DNA of 64,000 nucleotides, taken from assembly GCF_004365875.1 (NCBI RefSeq), contig NZ_SODF01000004.1:524718-588717 (forward strand), given 5' to 3'. The translations under genes were made by a program, and so were the position numbers. Every line of letters begins with the position of its first letter. The first letter of the stretch is position 1. Under the pieces are notes generated by a model, which did not search any database, was not told where the DNA came from, and worked only from the letters and a program-made list of their open reading frames with translations. Positions 57,588 through 64,000 of the stretch are shown one piece after another. The DNA is from Kribbella kalugense (lineage in GTDB: Bacteria > Actinomycetota > Actinomycetes > Propionibacteriales > Kribbellaceae).

Positions 57588-58412
57588 TTAGTGGCCGGAT
57601 CGATCGGAGTCCGCGGCCGTCTTGCCCGTGCCGTCCAACGCGGTCAGGGCTGCCAACTCCTCGGTGCTCAGGTCGAAGTCGAAGACCGCGAGGTTGTCCG
57701 CGAGGCGGCCTCGGTCGGCTGACTTCGGGATGGGTACGACGTCCTGCTGGGTCTCCCAGCGCAGTACGACCTGACCTGGCGACCGTCCGTGCGTCTTCGC
57801 GATCTCGAGCACCGCCGGATGGCTCAGGAGCTCGGTGCCCTTGCCCAGCGGGCTCCAGGCCTCCGTCACGATCCCGTGCTTGGCGTGGAACTCTCGCTCG
57901 GCCGCCTTCGCCCACACCGGGCTGAGCTGGACCTGGTTCACCTCCGGCGCCACGCCGGTCTCGTCGATCAGGCGCTGGAGGTGCGCCGGCTTGAAGTTCG
58001 ACGTACCGATCGCCCGCACGAGTCCCGCCTCGCGCAGCGCGATCAATCCTCGCCACGCCTCGACGTACTGGTCTTGTGCTGGGTTCGGCCAGTGGATCAG
58101 CAGGAGGTCGAGGTACTCCACGCCCAGCTTCTCCGCGCTCGCCTCGAACGCGGTCCGGGCGCCGTCCACGCTGTGCCAGCGTTTGTTGAACTTCGACGTC
58201 ACGAACACCTCGTCCCGCGGCACACCCTTGAGCGCCCGCCCGACGCCGACCTCGTTGCGGTAGTTCTCCGCCGTGTCGATCAGCCGGTACCCGAGCTCGA
58301 GCGCCGTACTGACCGCCAGCTCCGCATCCGTGTCGTTCATCGGCGACGTACCCAGCCCGACGCGCGGCATCTCGGATCCGTGACTCAATGTGACGGTCGG
58401 AACCTTGCTCAT
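57588..58412 (-). CDS. Aldo/keto reductase
   Basis: 274 residues of the AKR fold. Catalytic tetrad D46, Y51, K74 and H107 (IDTAENYRNE; VTSKFNKRWH; LLLIHWPN). The C-terminal NADPH site includes PIPKSADRGRLADN. Close to the 2,5-diketo-D-gluconate reductase group. The chosen ATG gives MSKVPTVTLSHG; AGGAGG lies upstream. Substrate unknown; AKRs of this type reduce various aldehydes and ketones. Confidence 0.92.
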   Translation of the reverse strand: MSKVPTVTLSHGSEMPRVGLGTSPMNDTDAELAVSTALELGYRLIDTAENYRNEVGVGRALKGVPRDEVFVTSKFNKRWHSVDGARTAFEASAEKLGVEYLDLLLIHWPNPAQDQYVEAWRGLIALREAGLVRAIGTSNFKPAHLQRLIDETGVAPEVNQVQLSPVWAKAAEREFHAKHGIVTEAWSPLGKGTELLSHPAVLEIAKTHGRSPGQVVLRWETQQDVVPIPKSADRGRLADNLAVFDFDLSTEELAALTALDGTGKTAADSDRSGH

Positions 58413-58623
58413 CCGTCTCCTCCTTCGGCAGGCGCTGCCTCGACACCGTACGTCGATCACCGTCCGAACCCGCCGGTCCGTCCCAGAATCCGGCCGACCA
58501 CCGCGCCGTACGTCGTACGGTCCGGGCCGCCGGTCTCATCCCAGGCATATCCGGGCGCCAACTGTCGGAGCTGTGGTTCATCATGGTCCGGCGGGGCTTG
58601 AATCGCTTGGGAGAGGTGGGCGA

Positions 58624-59253
58624 ATGCGGAATCGGCTGATCACTCTGGTGGACCTCGGTCTGGACAACTCTTTCGACGCGTCGATGACCTTCGTCCAGGG
58701 CATCACGGGCAACATCAACGCCGGCTGGGACCAGCCGGTGATCGACGTGAACTTCGTCCGTACCCGCGACCACGAGACCGCGTTCTCCGCGCTGACCACC
58801 CCGTCGACCGTCCTGCACGTGATGGCACACGGTGATCACAGCGAGGAGCCGTCCTTCCTCTCGACCGACGGCAAGACCCAGGTCTCGCTCAGGTCGCTCG
58901 CCGACTGGTTCCTGGACCACCAGTGGGGGATCGCCAGCGGCGTCGTCATCGCCGACGGCTGCAAGACCGGCATCGGCAGGTGGCAGCGCGCGATCCGCGA
59001 CTGTATCCAGGACGACGTCACCTACATCGGCACCAGCGCGGTCATCGGCTGGTACGAAGCGACCGTCTTCTGCTCCGCCTTCTACGGCGCCCTGGTCCGC
59101 AACCGCGGCCTCGGCCGCACCCCCGCCGAGCAGGGCTGGGACGCCGCCAACCGAGCCATCCGAGCCTACGAAACCCTCACCGACCAACGCTGCCCCTACA
59201 AACCGGTCGTCCTCACCCCCTCCCGCCGAGCCCTCCGCTCCCTCACCGGCTGA
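58624..59253 (+). CDS. CHAT/caspase-like putative cysteine protease
   Basis: 209 residues. The pattern TVLHVMAHGDHS (H69-G70) followed 44 residues later by VVIADGCKTG (C113) mirrors the His-Gly ... Ala/Asp-Cys-x-Thr/Ser-Gly dyad of CHAT and caspase-like peptidases. YIGTSAVIGW and ATVFCSAFYGALV follow at the places where those folds have strand and helix elements. No repeat or effector domain is fused, unlike most CHAT proteins. GAGAGGTGGG precedes the ATG. Function unknown; a role in stress or immunity is speculative. Confidence 0.55.
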   Translation: MRNRLITLVDLGLDNSFDASMTFVQGITGNINAGWDQPVIDVNFVRTRDHETAFSALTTPSTVLHVMAHGDHSEEPSFLSTDGKTQVSLRSLADWFLDHQWGIASGVVIADGCKTGIGRWQRAIRDCIQDDVTYIGTSAVIGWYEATVFCSAFYGALVRNRGLGRTPAEQGWDAANRAIRAYETLTDQRCPYKPVVLTPSRRALRSLTG

Positions 59254-59474
59254 ACCGGCCGAGCCGTCTACTGCTGCCCCGTGGCAGCAGCCGGCCCGAC
59301 ACGCTCTTGGCGGCTACTTTGCGTTAGGCGTGTGAGACTTTTTGTGGACTCGTCGTGGGGCGCAGTCCGTGGTCTGGGTTGCCGGTGGCTCGGACGGCGT
59401 GAGGACGGGGAAGCCGTCAGCTGTGCATTGGCCGACCTGCTGACCTCCGCCCGACGCGGTGAAGGAACGCCACC

Positions 59475-60476
59475 ATGAAGCTCCATCGGAACTCCCTCCT
59501 GACCGCCGCCGCGATCATGCTGGTTCTGTATTTGGTGTCGCTGGTCGTCGGCCTGCCGGGCTGGGCGGCGGTGGTCCTGACATTGGTGCTTTTGGTCCTG
59601 CTGGCCGTCGTCTGGAAGCAGCCCGACGAACCCCGTCCAGTCGTGACCAAGCCGACGCCGCCATCCGTCGTACTCCCGGATCGGGAGCCAGTCTTCTCCG
59701 GTCCACCGACGCGAACGGTGGCGGACGTACGGCTGCCGTCCGCGTCGCCCGACTTCCAGTTCAGCTTCTCGGCCGTGGTGCAGTGGTCGACCGTCCTGTC
59801 GGGCTCGCGCCACGCCGACCTCGGCGCGGTCGCGGTCGACGCGTTGCTGGAGCGGGCGCGGTCGTTGACCGTGCGTCAGCAGGTGACCGACGAGTCGCTC
59901 AACCAGCACCGGCTGGCCGCGCTCCTCGGCGAGCCCGCTCTTGACGAGAAGGGACAGGTACGCAGCTGGGCCACCGAGGTGCGGCTGCGACTCCCGGACG
60001 CGGATCAGAAGCACCTCCAACATCTCGCCGCCCTGCACCGTCGGGAGCAGACGACTCTGCTCGAACGCCGGATGGAGCAGGACAAACGCGCCTACTTGAA
60101 GGACGACGTCTTCGCCACGCCCGGATCGGCCGCGGTCTGGTGGCTGGTCAATCACCCGGGCGAAGTCGAGACCGCACTCGGTCTCCTCGACACCCTCGCC
60201 GAACTGTCGGCCGCGGCGAACGATCTCCCGGTACGGCGTACCTCCGCCGAGGAGATCGAACGCCAGCGGCCGACCCGTGCCGAACTCGCCTTCAGCACGG
60301 CAGTCGACGGCCTGACCAACCCATCGGGCTCCGCCGAGTCCGGATCTGGCAGCTCCGACTCCGACAGGGCGGAGTCGGACACGGCCGGCTCCGGGAGTCC
60401 CACTGACGAGTCTCACCAACGTCCCGTCCCACGCCATGTGGACGCCCCGTACCGAGAGCAGTTCTACTCGGAGTAG
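59475..60476 (+). CDS. Uncharacterised membrane protein with long cytoplasmic domain
   Basis: 333 residues. Two adjacent membrane segments (about 8-26 and 29-47) form a hairpin. A Pro-rich linker then leads to a domain (about 80-250) with repeated charged helices, for example HLQHLAALHRREQTTLLERR. A Ser/Asp/Gly-rich disordered tail follows (SGSGSSDSDRAESDTAGSGS). AAGGAACGCCACC precedes the ATG. I recognise no family. Confidence 0.65.
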   Translation: MKLHRNSLLTAAAIMLVLYLVSLVVGLPGWAAVVLTLVLLVLLAVVWKQPDEPRPVVTKPTPPSVVLPDREPVFSGPPTRTVADVRLPSASPDFQFSFSAVVQWSTVLSGSRHADLGAVAVDALLERARSLTVRQQVTDESLNQHRLAALLGEPALDEKGQVRSWATEVRLRLPDADQKHLQHLAALHRREQTTLLERRMEQDKRAYLKDDVFATPGSAAVWWLVNHPGEVETALGLLDTLAELSAAANDLPVRRTSAEEIERQRPTRAELAFSTAVDGLTNPSGSAESGSGSSDSDRAESDTAGSGSPTDESHQRPVPRHVDAPYREQFYSE

Positions 60477-60553
60477 GCCGGTGAGGCGGGCCGGCTGCAG
60501 GGTGGGCCCGCCCCACCGAGATCGGCTACGCAGGGTGACTCGGCTGAGCATGG

Positions 60554-60847
60554 CTACTCGTCCAGCCAGCGGATCGTGCTCGCGCCGCTATGTCCGTGGA
60601 TGGTCAGCAAGGCGTCGATGCCGTCCGGCCACACAGTCGTGGTCCGGTATGGGGCGCCCCAGTGCAGTGCGACCGTCCCGTCGCTCCACTCGACTCCTTC
60701 GGCAACCACGCCCGTACCGCTGACTCCGGAGGGGTCGCGGTGCCGGATCAGCTGGAAACAGCGTGGTCCGGACGTGGTTGCGACCTTCAGATGACGCCGC
60801 TGTGTCGTCCGCGGCAGCGTCGCGGTTCTCCCGCTCATCTCGTCCAT
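60554..60847 (-). CDS. Small conserved actinobacterial-type protein of unknown function
   Basis: 97 residues. The pattern RHRDPSGVSGTGVVAEGVEW then SDGTVALHW ... TVWPDGIDALLTIHGHSGAS and RWLDE recurs in many actinomycete hypothetical proteins and looks like a small all-beta domain. Start at ATG 60847 or 60838; neither ribosome site is decisive. It is divergent from the HTH gene at 60988. Confidence 0.65.
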   Translation of the reverse strand: MDEMSGRTATLPRTTQRRHLKVATTSGPRCFQLIRHRDPSGVSGTGVVAEGVEWSDGTVALHWGAPYRTTTVWPDGIDALLTIHGHSGASTIRWLDE

Positions 60848-60987
60848 GTGCCAAGTCAACGGCCGGCCGGGCGTCCTCACCAGGAACTCAACCGGTATCC
60901 ACAGCGCACAAAATTTGCCCACCAGCGGTGACCGAATCGCCATATTCTGATAGCAGGGAGTGACCAACGCGCAAGGGAGCGACACGG

Positions 60988-61341
60988 ATGACAGTCATTG
61001 AGGAATGGACCGGCCGGCACGCGCACGCCTTGCGGACGGCGCTGCGGCTGACCAACGAGGCCTTCGCCGAACAGCTCGGCATCTCGCCGCGCACCTTGAC
61101 GAAGTGGCGCGAGAGACCCGAGGTCGTGCCCAGCCCATATCTCCAGGAGGCCCTCGACACCTACCTCAACCAGGCGTCCGCCGACGCCCAGGTCCGGTTC
61201 ACCGCCAACCTCGGGCTCGACCGGCGACGGGTGCCGATCGACGAGGGCGTGCTGATTCAGCTCAACGCGGCCCTCGGCGACCTGGCGCGTGCTTTGAAAC
61301 GCCTACAGACCGAGGATCCGGAGCGATCTCCCACGCCTTGA
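60988..61341 (+). CDS. Helix-turn-helix DNA-binding protein
   Basis: 117 residues. The N-terminal half is an XRE-like HTH: LRTALRLTNEAFAEQLGISP then RTLTKWRERPEVVPSPYLQE. The C-terminal half is a helical, charged region (ALGDLARALKRLQTED) perhaps for dimerisation. AAGGGAGCGACACGG precedes the ATG. Such small regulators are common and mostly unstudied in actinomycetes. It precedes a KTSC gene by 44 bases on the same strand, and is divergent from the small conserved gene above. Confidence 0.78.
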   Translation: MTVIEEWTGRHAHALRTALRLTNEAFAEQLGISPRTLTKWRERPEVVPSPYLQEALDTYLNQASADAQVRFTANLGLDRRRVPIDEGVLIQLNAALGDLARALKRLQTEDPERSPTP

Positions 61342-61385
61342 CGGCAGACTGGGCGCCGCAGCACCAGGTGCGAAGGGAGCGAAGG

Positions 61386-61589
61386 ATGAGGCGACGCCCG
61401 GTGAACTCGTCGAGTGTGCGATCGGTCGGTTGGTCCGACGGCACGCTGGAGCTCGAGTACGTCAACGGCTACATCTACCAGTACCTCGACGTTCCGCAAA
61501 CGACGTACGCGGCGCTCCTGGCAGCGCCGAGCATCGGCACGTACGTCAACAAGCACATCAAGCCGTACTACGAGTTTCGCGAGATCTGA
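61386..61589 (+). CDS. KTSC-domain protein
   Basis: 67 residues that are almost entirely a KTSC domain: RRPVNSSSVRSVGWSDGTLE, then YVNGYIYQYLDVPQTTYAAL and a C-terminal KPYYEFREI. The family name comes from a Lys-Thr-Ser-Cys lysyl-tRNA-synthetase-linked context in other bacteria; here the domain stands alone. Ribosome site GGGAGCGAAGG. Function unknown. Confidence 0.75.
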   Translation: MRRRPVNSSSVRSVGWSDGTLELEYVNGYIYQYLDVPQTTYAALLAAPSIGTYVNKHIKPYYEFREI

Positions 61590-61662
61590 GTTTCCGGCAA
61601 GCGTCCGCAGGGCACCGGATGGGCGTTCACACGGGGGTGAGCGCCAAACCCTGGAGGTGGAC

Positions 61663-61890
61663 ATGCGTACTCGTCGAGCTACAAGGACCAATTCTCGCGT
61701 CGTCACGATCATCCTTGTGATCTGGCTGGTCATCGGACTGGCAGCTGCCGCGCAGCGGAACTACTTCTCAGGTTCCAGCGCGAGCTGCGCCAAAGTCGGT
61801 ACGACGCTGGTCACGATCGTCGCCGGTCCGCTCAATTACGTGGGCCTCAACCCGAAGATCGACTGCAGCACGCCCAAGCCGTCGCGGTAA
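61663..61890 (+). CDS. Small single-pass membrane protein
   Basis: 75 residues. A basic N-terminus (MRTRRATRTNSR) precedes a membrane segment (about 13-30), a short outer loop with one Cys (SASCAKVGTTLVTIVAGPLN) and a Cys-containing C-terminus (KIDCSTPKPSR). Two external cysteines could pair. GGAGG precedes the ATG. Similar small proteins are common in actinomycetes; no function known to me. Confidence 0.65.
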   Translation: MRTRRATRTNSRVVTIILVIWLVIGLAAAAQRNYFSGSSASCAKVGTTLVTIVAGPLNYVGLNPKIDCSTPKPSR

Positions 61891-61958
61891 TCCCAGCTCC
61901 AGCGAGCCGTTCCCGCCGTACCGTGCCTTCACGGACTTGGAGCGGGAGGGACACGGAC

Positions 61959-63272
61959 ATGCTGGATGAGGAGATCAAGGCCGATCTCGAGGAGTTCAAC
62001 GTTCCCGGCGCGAGCTGGGCGGTGATCGAGAACGGCCAGGTCCACCAGACCGGGACGGCCGGTCTGGTGGAGGCGGGCGGATCTGAAGCGGTCACGCCGG
62101 ACACGTTGTTCCAGGCCGCATCGATCAGTAAGCCGATCGCCGTACTGGCGATGCTGCGGTTGGTCGATCGCGGTGTGCTCGATCTCGACGAAGACGTGAA
62201 CGAGAAGCTCACGTCGTGGCAGGTGCCGCCGACCGGTTCGTGGCAACCTGCTGTGACGTTGCGGCAGTTGGCCAGCCACAGCGCTGGGCTGACAGTGCAC
62301 GGATTCCCCGGGTACGCCTACGGTGATCCACTGCCGACCACGCTCCAGATCCTTGACGGCGTTCGACCGACCAACACGTTCGGCGTCCGCGTCGACCTCG
62401 TGCCGGGAACGCAGTTCCGGTACGCCGGCGGCGGCACCATCGTCATGCAGCAGCTGTTGGAGGACGTCACGGGTACTCCGTTCCGTGAACTGGTCCGTGA
62501 GCTCGTGCTGGAGCCACTCGGCATGTCTAGCAGCGACTACGTTCAACCGCTGCCACCAGAGCTCCAGGGGAGAGCTGCGGTCGCACACGACGAGCGAGGC
62601 CGCCCGCTTGAAGGCCGCTGGCACGCGTACCCAGAGCTGGCCGCCGCAGGCCTCTGGACGACTCCGACTGACCTCGCCAAGGTGGCCATCGGCGTGCAGC
62701 AGATGTACGCCGGGGTTACCGGCGCACTGCTGCCGCCGGAGCTCGCGCACGAGATGTTGACCCACCAGATTGCCGCAAGCCAGCGCATCGGCGGGCTGAG
62801 CCATCTGGGGCTCGGATTCTTCCTCGACGAAACCGGCCGGCGGTTCGGACACAGCGGGGGCAATGCAGGATTCCGTTGCCACCTGCTGGCCGATCGGGAC
62901 ACAGGCCAGGGTGCTGTCGTGATGACGAACGGCGATGGTGGCGGCTGGGTCGTGCCTAGGGCGTTCGCGGCGGTTGCCTCGACGTACGGCTGGGAGGGGT
63001 ACCCAGACCAGATCGAGGCTCCGGATCTGCCGACTGACGAGGTACTGGCGGAGTTGGCGGGCACCTACCGGTTGGACGGCAGGATGATGTTCACGGTCGA
63101 GCAGTCCGGGGGTGGGCTTGAGGTGACGTTCGACGGGCAGCCCCCGCAGCTCTTCATGGCACGGTCGGCGACGGGCTTCACCGCGATGAACACCGAGACC
63201 GGGTTCGAGGTACGCGAGGGCGGACTGATCTTCCACCAGGAGGACATCGCGCTCGGCTGCGTTCGGGAATAG
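61959..63272 (+). CDS. Serine beta-lactamase-fold hydrolase (class C/esterase-like)
   Basis: 437 residues. Active-site SxxK is S55-I-S-K58 (FQAASISKPI), the Tyr motif is YAG in FRYAGGGT, and the third motif is FGHSGGN in place of KTG. A C-terminal lipocalin-like extension (from about residue 360, ELAGTYRLDGRMMFTVEQ) is seen in related esterase or peptidase proteins. No signal peptide, so antibiotic resistance is unlikely; D-aminopeptidase or esterase activity is more plausible. GGGAGGG precedes the ATG. Confidence 0.87.
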   Translation: MLDEEIKADLEEFNVPGASWAVIENGQVHQTGTAGLVEAGGSEAVTPDTLFQAASISKPIAVLAMLRLVDRGVLDLDEDVNEKLTSWQVPPTGSWQPAVTLRQLASHSAGLTVHGFPGYAYGDPLPTTLQILDGVRPTNTFGVRVDLVPGTQFRYAGGGTIVMQQLLEDVTGTPFRELVRELVLEPLGMSSSDYVQPLPPELQGRAAVAHDERGRPLEGRWHAYPELAAAGLWTTPTDLAKVAIGVQQMYAGVTGALLPPELAHEMLTHQIAASQRIGGLSHLGLGFFLDETGRRFGHSGGNAGFRCHLLADRDTGQGAVVMTNGDGGGWVVPRAFAAVASTYGWEGYPDQIEAPDLPTDEVLAELAGTYRLDGRMMFTVEQSGGGLEVTFDGQPPQLFMARSATGFTAMNTETGFEVREGGLIFHQEDIALGCVRE

Positions 63273-63595
63273 CTGCTGGGGTGGCCCGGTTACACCTCAT
63301 GCCGCTCGGTTTCATGACCCCGGGCCTCAACCTCAGCCGCTACGAGCGGCCACTCGCCGAGAGGCGTCTGCTGGGCGGTGCTGTACGTGACGGGTGGGAG
63401 TCGGGCGACCGGCTCCCATCTCGTCGTCTCACCCCACGAAAACCGTTTGTGTGGGTGCGGCATGATGGAAGTACTACCCGCGGAGACGCGAGTGAGTGAT
63501 GTGACCAGAGGGACCAGCACTGCTTCCCTCGACACCGGAACCTGGGTGCCGAGGACGGGTGCCGGGGAGCTCGGACGAGGGTCCGGAACCCCGAT

Positions 63596-63625
63596 TTGCA
63601 TCCGCACCACGAATGTCAGTAATGT
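63596..63625 (+). promoter_or_regulatory. Candidate upstream rRNA promoter
   Basis: TTGCAT (63596-63601) and TAATGT (63620-63625) separated by 18 bases resemble a sigma-70-type promoter. Actinobacterial rRNA operons often have several promoters in tandem. Confidence 0.4.
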
Positions 63626-63697
63626 TCTTCTTGTTGGAGCGAAGCGCAGGACGCGAAAGCGGCCGGCCCTCCGACAAACTCCCTGAAGGTCTCGGCA

Positions 63698-63725
63698 ACT
63701 GAAACATGCCTCGGCAGGTTTCAGT
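63698..63725 (+). terminator. Hairpin between candidate rRNA promoters
   Basis: ACTGAAAC (63698-63705) pairs with GTTTCAGT (63718-63725) and TGCC with GGCA inside it, with one mismatch and a two-base loop. It may end readthrough from upstream or shape the leader made from the distal promoter. Confidence 0.5.
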
Positions 63726-63765
63726 CACTGAGTCGCGCAGGGGGACTGAATCGAAGAGGGCCGAT

Positions 63766-63794
63766 TTGACCGGCTCAGGACGAAACAGTAAAGT
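63766..63794 (+). promoter_or_regulatory. Main rRNA operon promoter
   Basis: TTGACC (63766-63771), a 17-base spacer and TAAAGT (63789-63794) form a near-consensus -35/-10 pair. Transcription should begin near 63801, at the head of a recognisable rRNA leader. Confidence 0.8.
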
Positions 63795-63800
63795 AGGGCG

Positions 63801-64000
63801 AGTTGCCCCGGAGCTTCAAACGAAAGTCTGAAGCGCGGTGTGCATCCGATTCTTGAGAACTCAACAGCGTGCCGAAAGTCAATGCCGAAATTGTTTTACC
63901 CCGTTCACAGGCATTGGGTGACTTCTTCTACCTGGATCTCTTCGAGGTTTGGGTGGTGGGTTGTCTATGTTTGTGTCGGATTCCTTTGAAGTTATTACGG
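63801..64000 (+). other. rRNA operon leader (16S 5' end at or beyond the edge)
   Basis: The leader has a stem GCTTCA/TGAAGC (63813-63818 with 63829-63834) and the TTGAGAACTCAACAGCGTG block (63853-63871), which is characteristic of actinobacterial rRNA leaders and includes the antitermination/processing region. The window ends ..GTTATTACGG; actinobacterial 16S RNA commonly opens with ACGGAGAGTTTGATCC, so the mature 5' end probably lies in the last ten or so bases. Confidence 0.75.

Larger units (their letters stand above)
63273..63765. other. Non-coding region upstream of the rRNA operon
   Basis: No gene is supported. It contains one promoter-like pair (63596-63625) and a hairpin (63698-63725) before the main rRNA promoter. 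Short frames on both strands lack ribosome sites and known families. Confidence 0.55.

Noticed and set aside
61959..63272. Antibiotic-resistance beta-lactamase
   Set aside because: The third motif is HSG rather than KTG, there is no signal peptide, and a lipocalin-like C-terminal extension points to esterase or peptidase relatives.
63841..64000. Start of the 16S rRNA gene inside the window
   Set aside because: The GAGTTTGATCC motif is not reached; only the leader and perhaps the first few bases of 16S are present, so no rRNA gene is annotated.

Overview
This 64-kb window is GC-rich chromosomal DNA from an actinomycete. The signs are strong GC at third codon positions, many GTG and TTG starts, ATGA/GTGA stop-start couplings, CGAAC-N4-GTTCG SOS boxes, a lexA/LysM divergent pair, nrdR-nrdJ and a gluABC-type uptake operon. 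The mixture of propane-type monooxygenase, SigE-family sigma factors and a fused SecDF suggests a soil Nocardioidaceae/Kribbella-like organism. That placement is an inference from gene content, not a measured relationship.

Region 1 (1-2286, minus strand) is a glutamate-type ABC uptake operon: ATPase, binding lipoprotein, then a permease that runs off the left edge. Region 2 (2440-13437) is a complete propane/acetone-type binuclear-iron monooxygenase locus. A GAF/Fis regulator is divergent from an operon encoding hydroxylase large subunit, reductase, hydroxylase small subunit, coupling protein, amidohydrolase, MIP18/DUF59 protein, alcohol dehydrogenase and a dedicated GroEL-like chaperonin. 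A 65-residue protein and an ArsR regulator end the run. The gene order is that of the mimABCD/prmABCD clusters of mycobacteria, Gordonia and Rhodococcus.

Region 3 (13.4-27 kb) is mixed. It holds a Tat-exported amidohydrolase, miaB with a phosphotransferase, a LamG metallophosphoesterase, Nudix and GNAT proteins, an MT0933-like protein, a small SGGDVE-repeat protein, miaA coupled to a SigE-family sigma factor and its membrane partner, and an exported gamma-glutamyltransferase. Region 4 (25,971-31,087) looks like an amino-acid stereochemistry cluster: M20 deacylase, GNAT, SIS protein, N-acylamino-acid racemase and N-acyl-D-amino-acid deacylase.

Region 5 (31-46.7 kb) holds dapF, hflX, a secreted M6 metalloprotease, a NarL-type two-component pair, a fused SecDF, a DinG-type helicase coupled to a stand-alone ATP-dependent DNA ligase, glutathione peroxidase, and lexA divergent from a LysM cell-division-inhibitor-like gene with four SOS-box-like sites between them.

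Region 6 (46.7-57.6 kb) holds an ECF sigma factor with a membrane-anchored propeller-like partner, a GNAT, a TetR regulator with an operator over its own start, nucleoside hydrolase, glycerophosphodiester phosphodiesterase, a GH39-like glycosidase, nrdR-nrdJ behind a tandem pair of NrdR boxes, and a small secreted protein. Region 7 (57.6-63.3 kb) contains an aldo/keto reductase, a CHAT/caspase-like protein of unknown role, membrane proteins, an HTH protein, a KTSC protein and a serine beta-lactamase-type hydrolase. The last 700 bases are the promoter and leader of an rRNA operon; the 16S gene begins at or just past the right edge.
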